Positions 4,759 through 7,025 of a DNA stretch of 7,025 nucleotides are shown here, piece by piece (position 1 is the stretch's first letter; each line of letters opens with the position of its first letter). The stretch spans positions 1 through 7,025 of the forward strand of contig JALQUJ010000122.1 of NCBI GenBank assembly GCA_023263825.1. The letters are read 5' to 3'. The notes under the pieces are model-generated. The model was not told the origin of the DNA. It was given only the letters and a program-made list of their open reading frames with translations, and searched no databases. The position numbers were made by a program, and so were the translations under genes. Origin of the DNA: Porticoccus sp. Its GTDB lineage: Bacteria; Pseudomonadota; Gammaproteobacteria; Pseudomonadales; Porticoccaceae.

Positions 4759-6903
4759 TTACGCAAACAGGCCTTTCAGTGCATCCAGAGACTTATTACC
4801 TTTTTCTTTGACGAGCTCAGGGTTGTCGTCGCCAAACCCTTCCCGCTCTAGATTGTCCTGGGGTAATTCGTCCATAAACCGGCTGGGGGTGCTACTGATA
4901 ATTTCACCAAATTGTTTGCGTTTGCTCGCCATGGTCATGGTTAAACTTTGTCTGGCCCGGGTAATGCCAACATAGGCCAAGCGACGCTCTTCCTCAAGGT
5001 TGCCATCATCCACACTGTTGCGATGGGGTAAAATTCCTTCTTCCATACCGATCAAAAATACGTGGGGGAATTCCAGGCCCTTGGCGGCATGTAGTGTCAT
5101 TAACTGAACTTTGTCATCAGCTGATTCTTCTTCCTGCCGGTCTAATAAATCTCGCAATAGAAGCTTGGCAATGGCATCGGCCATTTGGGTTTCATTTTGA
5201 TCCTGATTTGACTGATCGGTGTCCACAATGGCCATATCATCTTTTTCGAGTAAATGTTTTATCTGCTCGAACAAAAAATGAATATTTTCCATACGCTTTT
5301 CAGCTACGTTGGCACTACTGGCATTTTGGTGGAGCCAGCCTTCGTAGTCGATATCCGAAATCATTTCTTTAATAGATTCAATCACTTTTCCATTATTACA
5401 GTTGCGCTCTACATTGGTAATCCACTGTTTAAATTGCTGTAACCGCTCCAGGTTTTGGTTGGGAATAAGTGATTGAATGCCGACTTCATCTATCGCATCC
5501 ATTAACGATATTTCACGTTGATTGGCATATTGCCCAAGCTTTTCCAGGGTAGTGGTACCTATCTGTCGACGTGGTGTATTAATGATTCGAAGAAAGGCAT
5601 TGTCATCATCAGGGTTCACGATCAGCCTCAAGTAGGCCATCACATCTTTAATTTCTGTACGTGCATAAAAAGAAGTACCACCACTTAAGTGATACGGCAC
5701 GCCCTGTGTTTGCAGCTTCATTTCAAGCAATTTAGCTTGATGATTACTACGGTAGAGAATGGCAAAGTCTCTAAAGTGACAGCGTTTTCGCAATCGCATA
5801 TCAAGGATTTCATTGATCACACGTTCGGTTTCTACCTCTTCGTTCGCGGTACGAATAATCCTTAGGGGTTCACCAGGCCCAAGTTCGCTCCATAGGGATT
5901 TACTGAAGACATGGGGGTTGTTATCGATCAGTTGGTTGGCTGCTTTAAGGATACTGCCGGTAGAGCGGTAATTTTGTTCCAGTTTGATCATTTTTAATGC
6001 TGGAAAATCGTCATTTAATTGCGCTAGGTTTTCCGGCCTAGCTCCACGCCAGGCATAAATAGATTGATCATCGTCGCCTACAACGGTCAATGTGCGACGA
6101 GAGCCCACCAATAATTTTACTAACTGATACTGGGCATGATTGGTATCTTGGTATTCGTCTACCAGCAGGTAACGAATACGATTTTGCCATTTTTCCAGTA
6201 CATCAGGATGATTTTGGAACAGGCTGGCAGGAATTAGAATAAGGTCGTCAAAGTCTACGGCGTTATATGCCTGTAGTGCTTTATTGTAGCGCTCGTACAC
6301 AAGAGCAATTGCTTGTTCACCTCCACTTTCAGCTTTAGATAATGCTTGAGAAGGGGCAAGCAAGTTATTTTTCCATTGGGATATTTGATGTTGAACCAAA
6401 TCGATATGATCAGCATCCAGGTCGGAATCCCGGAGCATCAATTCTTTGAGCAGATTTTTTGCGTCGTCAGCATCAAAAATAGAGAACCCTGGTTTATAGC
6501 CCAGTTGTTTTATTTCACGTCGGATTATCGTTAAGCCAAGGTTATGAAAGGTGGAGACGGTTAAGCCTTTTGAGCTTGGTCCGCTAATAAGCTTGCCTGC
6601 ACGCTCTTTCATTTCCCGCGCTGCTTTGTTGGTAAAAGTGACTGCTGCTATATGGCGTGCGCTGATTCTGCACTGGTTGATGAGGTAAGCAATTTTTTGA
6701 GTAATAACACTGGTCTTTCCACTGCCCGCGCCGGCAAGTACCAATAGGGGGCCGTCGATATATTTAACCGCGGCTTTTTGTTGAGGGTTCAGATTATTCA
6801 ATGCTGTGGGTATGCTTTTTTTATTTTTGGTGGAGATGAGACTCTGGCGAAGTATTGTAACAAGCTTGCCTTTCTGCGTCAGTGAACTAATGCCTACATT
6901 CAT
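4759..6903 (-). CDS. rep: ATP-dependent DNA helicase Rep (superfamily 1A)
   Basis: Rep is a 3'-5' DNA translocase that clears proteins ahead of the replication fork and helps restart; in E. coli it acts with DnaB. All SF1A motifs are seen (714-residue numbering): Q motif LNPQQ at 38-42, Walker A AGAGSGKT at 57-64, TFTNKAAREM at 89-98, TFH at 118-120, VDEYQD at 248-253, GDDDQSIYAWRG at 276-287, QNYRS at 310-314, QLMTLHAAKGLEF at 600-612 and RRLAYVGITRAR at 640-651. The order and wording match Rep more closely than UvrD. The tail is short and lacks the longer UvrD/PcrA C-terminus. An Asp/Gln-rich stretch at about 555-575 looks like a small insertion relative to E. coli. The ATG at 6903 gives about 35 residues more than E. 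coli Rep (673) and has no ribosome site. A TTG at 6801 would give a 680-residue, family-like protein but also lacks one. The outer start is reported; the true start is unresolved. Confidence 0.95.
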   Translation of the reverse strand: MNVGISSLTQKGKLVTILRQSLISTKNKKSIPTALNNLNPQQKAAVKYIDGPLLVLAGAGSGKTSVITQKIAYLINQCRISARHIAAVTFTNKAAREMKERAGKLISGPSSKGLTVSTFHNLGLTIIRREIKQLGYKPGFSIFDADDAKNLLKELMLRDSDLDADHIDLVQHQISQWKNNLLAPSQALSKAESGGEQAIALVYERYNKALQAYNAVDFDDLILIPASLFQNHPDVLEKWQNRIRYLLVDEYQDTNHAQYQLVKLLVGSRRTLTVVGDDDQSIYAWRGARPENLAQLNDDFPALKMIKLEQNYRSTGSILKAANQLIDNNPHVFSKSLWSELGPGEPLRIIRTANEEVETERVINEILDMRLRKRCHFRDFAILYRSNHQAKLLEMKLQTQGVPYHLSGGTSFYARTEIKDVMAYLRLIVNPDDDNAFLRIINTPRRQIGTTTLEKLGQYANQREISLMDAIDEVGIQSLIPNQNLERLQQFKQWITNVERNCNNGKVIESIKEMISDIDYEGWLHQNASSANVAEKRMENIHFLFEQIKHLLEKDDMAIVDTDQSNQDQNETQMADAIAKLLLRDLLDRQEEESADDKVQLMTLHAAKGLEFPHVFLIGMEEGILPHRNSVDDGNLEEERRLAYVGITRARQSLTMTMASKRKQFGEIISSTPSRFMDELPQDNLEREGFGDDNPELVKEKGNKSLDALKGLFA
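6854..6882 (-). promoter_or_regulatory. Candidate sigma-70 promoter inside the 5' end of the rep frame
   Basis: On the minus strand, CTGACG (6877-6882) and TACAAT (6854-6859) are 17 bases apart. TG stands one base before the -10 box, giving an extended -10. Transcription would start near 6847, downstream of the ATG at 6903 but upstream of the TTG at 6801, so its transcript could only make the shorter Rep. Confidence 0.45.
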
Positions 6904-7025
6904 TAACCGAAAACATATTCACCAGGGGCATCTCGAAGGGACTTTGTGCCCTGTATATTACGTTTGGGTACTTCGCCGTTGGCAGTACCGCGTCTACAGG
7001 ACGGAGTTCTCCAGACAGTGCAAGT
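6904..7025 (-). other. Right-edge segment, possible 3' end of an upstream gene
   Basis: Two minus-strand frames are open from the window edge. One stops at a TAA (6903-6905) that overlaps the rep ATG as TAATG and ends in DAPGEYVFG. The other runs on to a TAG at 6887-6889 and ends in NMFSVNECRH. A plus-strand frame from an ATG at 6890 is also open to the edge. I recognise none of the peptides. The segment also has inverted repeats: GGTACT with AGTACC (6967-6972, 6984-6989), GGAG-TT-CTCC (7003-7012), and CAGGGGCA with TGCCCTG (6923-6930, 6947-6953). It may be coding, structured non-coding sequence or both; the window is too short to say. Confidence 0.3.

Noticed and set aside
5094..5442. Plus-strand open frames inside rep
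   Set aside because: They are antisense to conserved helicase sequence, overlap one another and show no family resemblance.
6890..7025. Plus-strand frame from an ATG at 6890 open to the right edge
   Set aside because: It has no ribosome site, overlaps the start of rep head-on and gives a Trp/Tyr/Arg-rich peptide I do not recognise; too weak to call as a gene.

Overview
The window looks like a chromosomal housekeeping segment of a gammaproteobacterium of moderate GC content. The basis is protein similarity recalled by eye: DksA, SfsA, GluQ and Rep all align closely with their E. coli counterparts. SfsA has the same length as in E. coli (234 residues) and DksA is 148 residues against 151. E. 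coli also keeps sfsA, dksA and gluQ together, there in one direction. Here sfsA sits on the other side of a divergent junction, behind an aminotransferase gene. My recollection, not checked, is that an aminotransferase next to dksA also occurs in pseudomonads, so a relative of Pseudomonas or Cellvibrio is plausible. The exact genus cannot be told.

Layout. Positions 1-842 (minus) hold gluQ, cut by the left edge. dksA (901-1347, minus) lies just upstream of it, so the two form a likely dksA-gluQ operon. A short leader peptide with a strong ribosome site is squeezed between them. A 348-base divergent intergenic region (1348-1695) carries a near-consensus sigma-70 promoter for dksA. On the plus strand, a class I/II aminotransferase gene (1696-2853) overlaps sfsA (2850-3554) by four bases. 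A short AT-rich convergent junction follows. Then come an HDOD-domain signalling protein (3633-4571, minus) and the replication helicase gene rep (4759-6903, minus). The last 122 bases are open in several frames and may hold the 3' end of another gene.

Function. dksA and gluQ link stringent control of transcription with modification of tRNA(Asp). The GC-rich stretch after the dksA -10 box suggests that dksA is itself under ppGpp/DksA control. The aminotransferase and SfsA are translationally coupled, but no shared pathway is evident. HDOD and Rep are separated by about 190 bases with no clear terminator or promoter, so co-transcription is possible but unproven.

No mobile element, CRISPR array, tRNA or rRNA was seen. 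I found no convincing undescribed multi-gene system. The most interesting items are small-scale: the gluQ leader peptide and N-terminal extension, the dksA promoter architecture, the unresolved rep start with a promoter inside its 5' end, and the degenerate HD motif of the HDOD protein.
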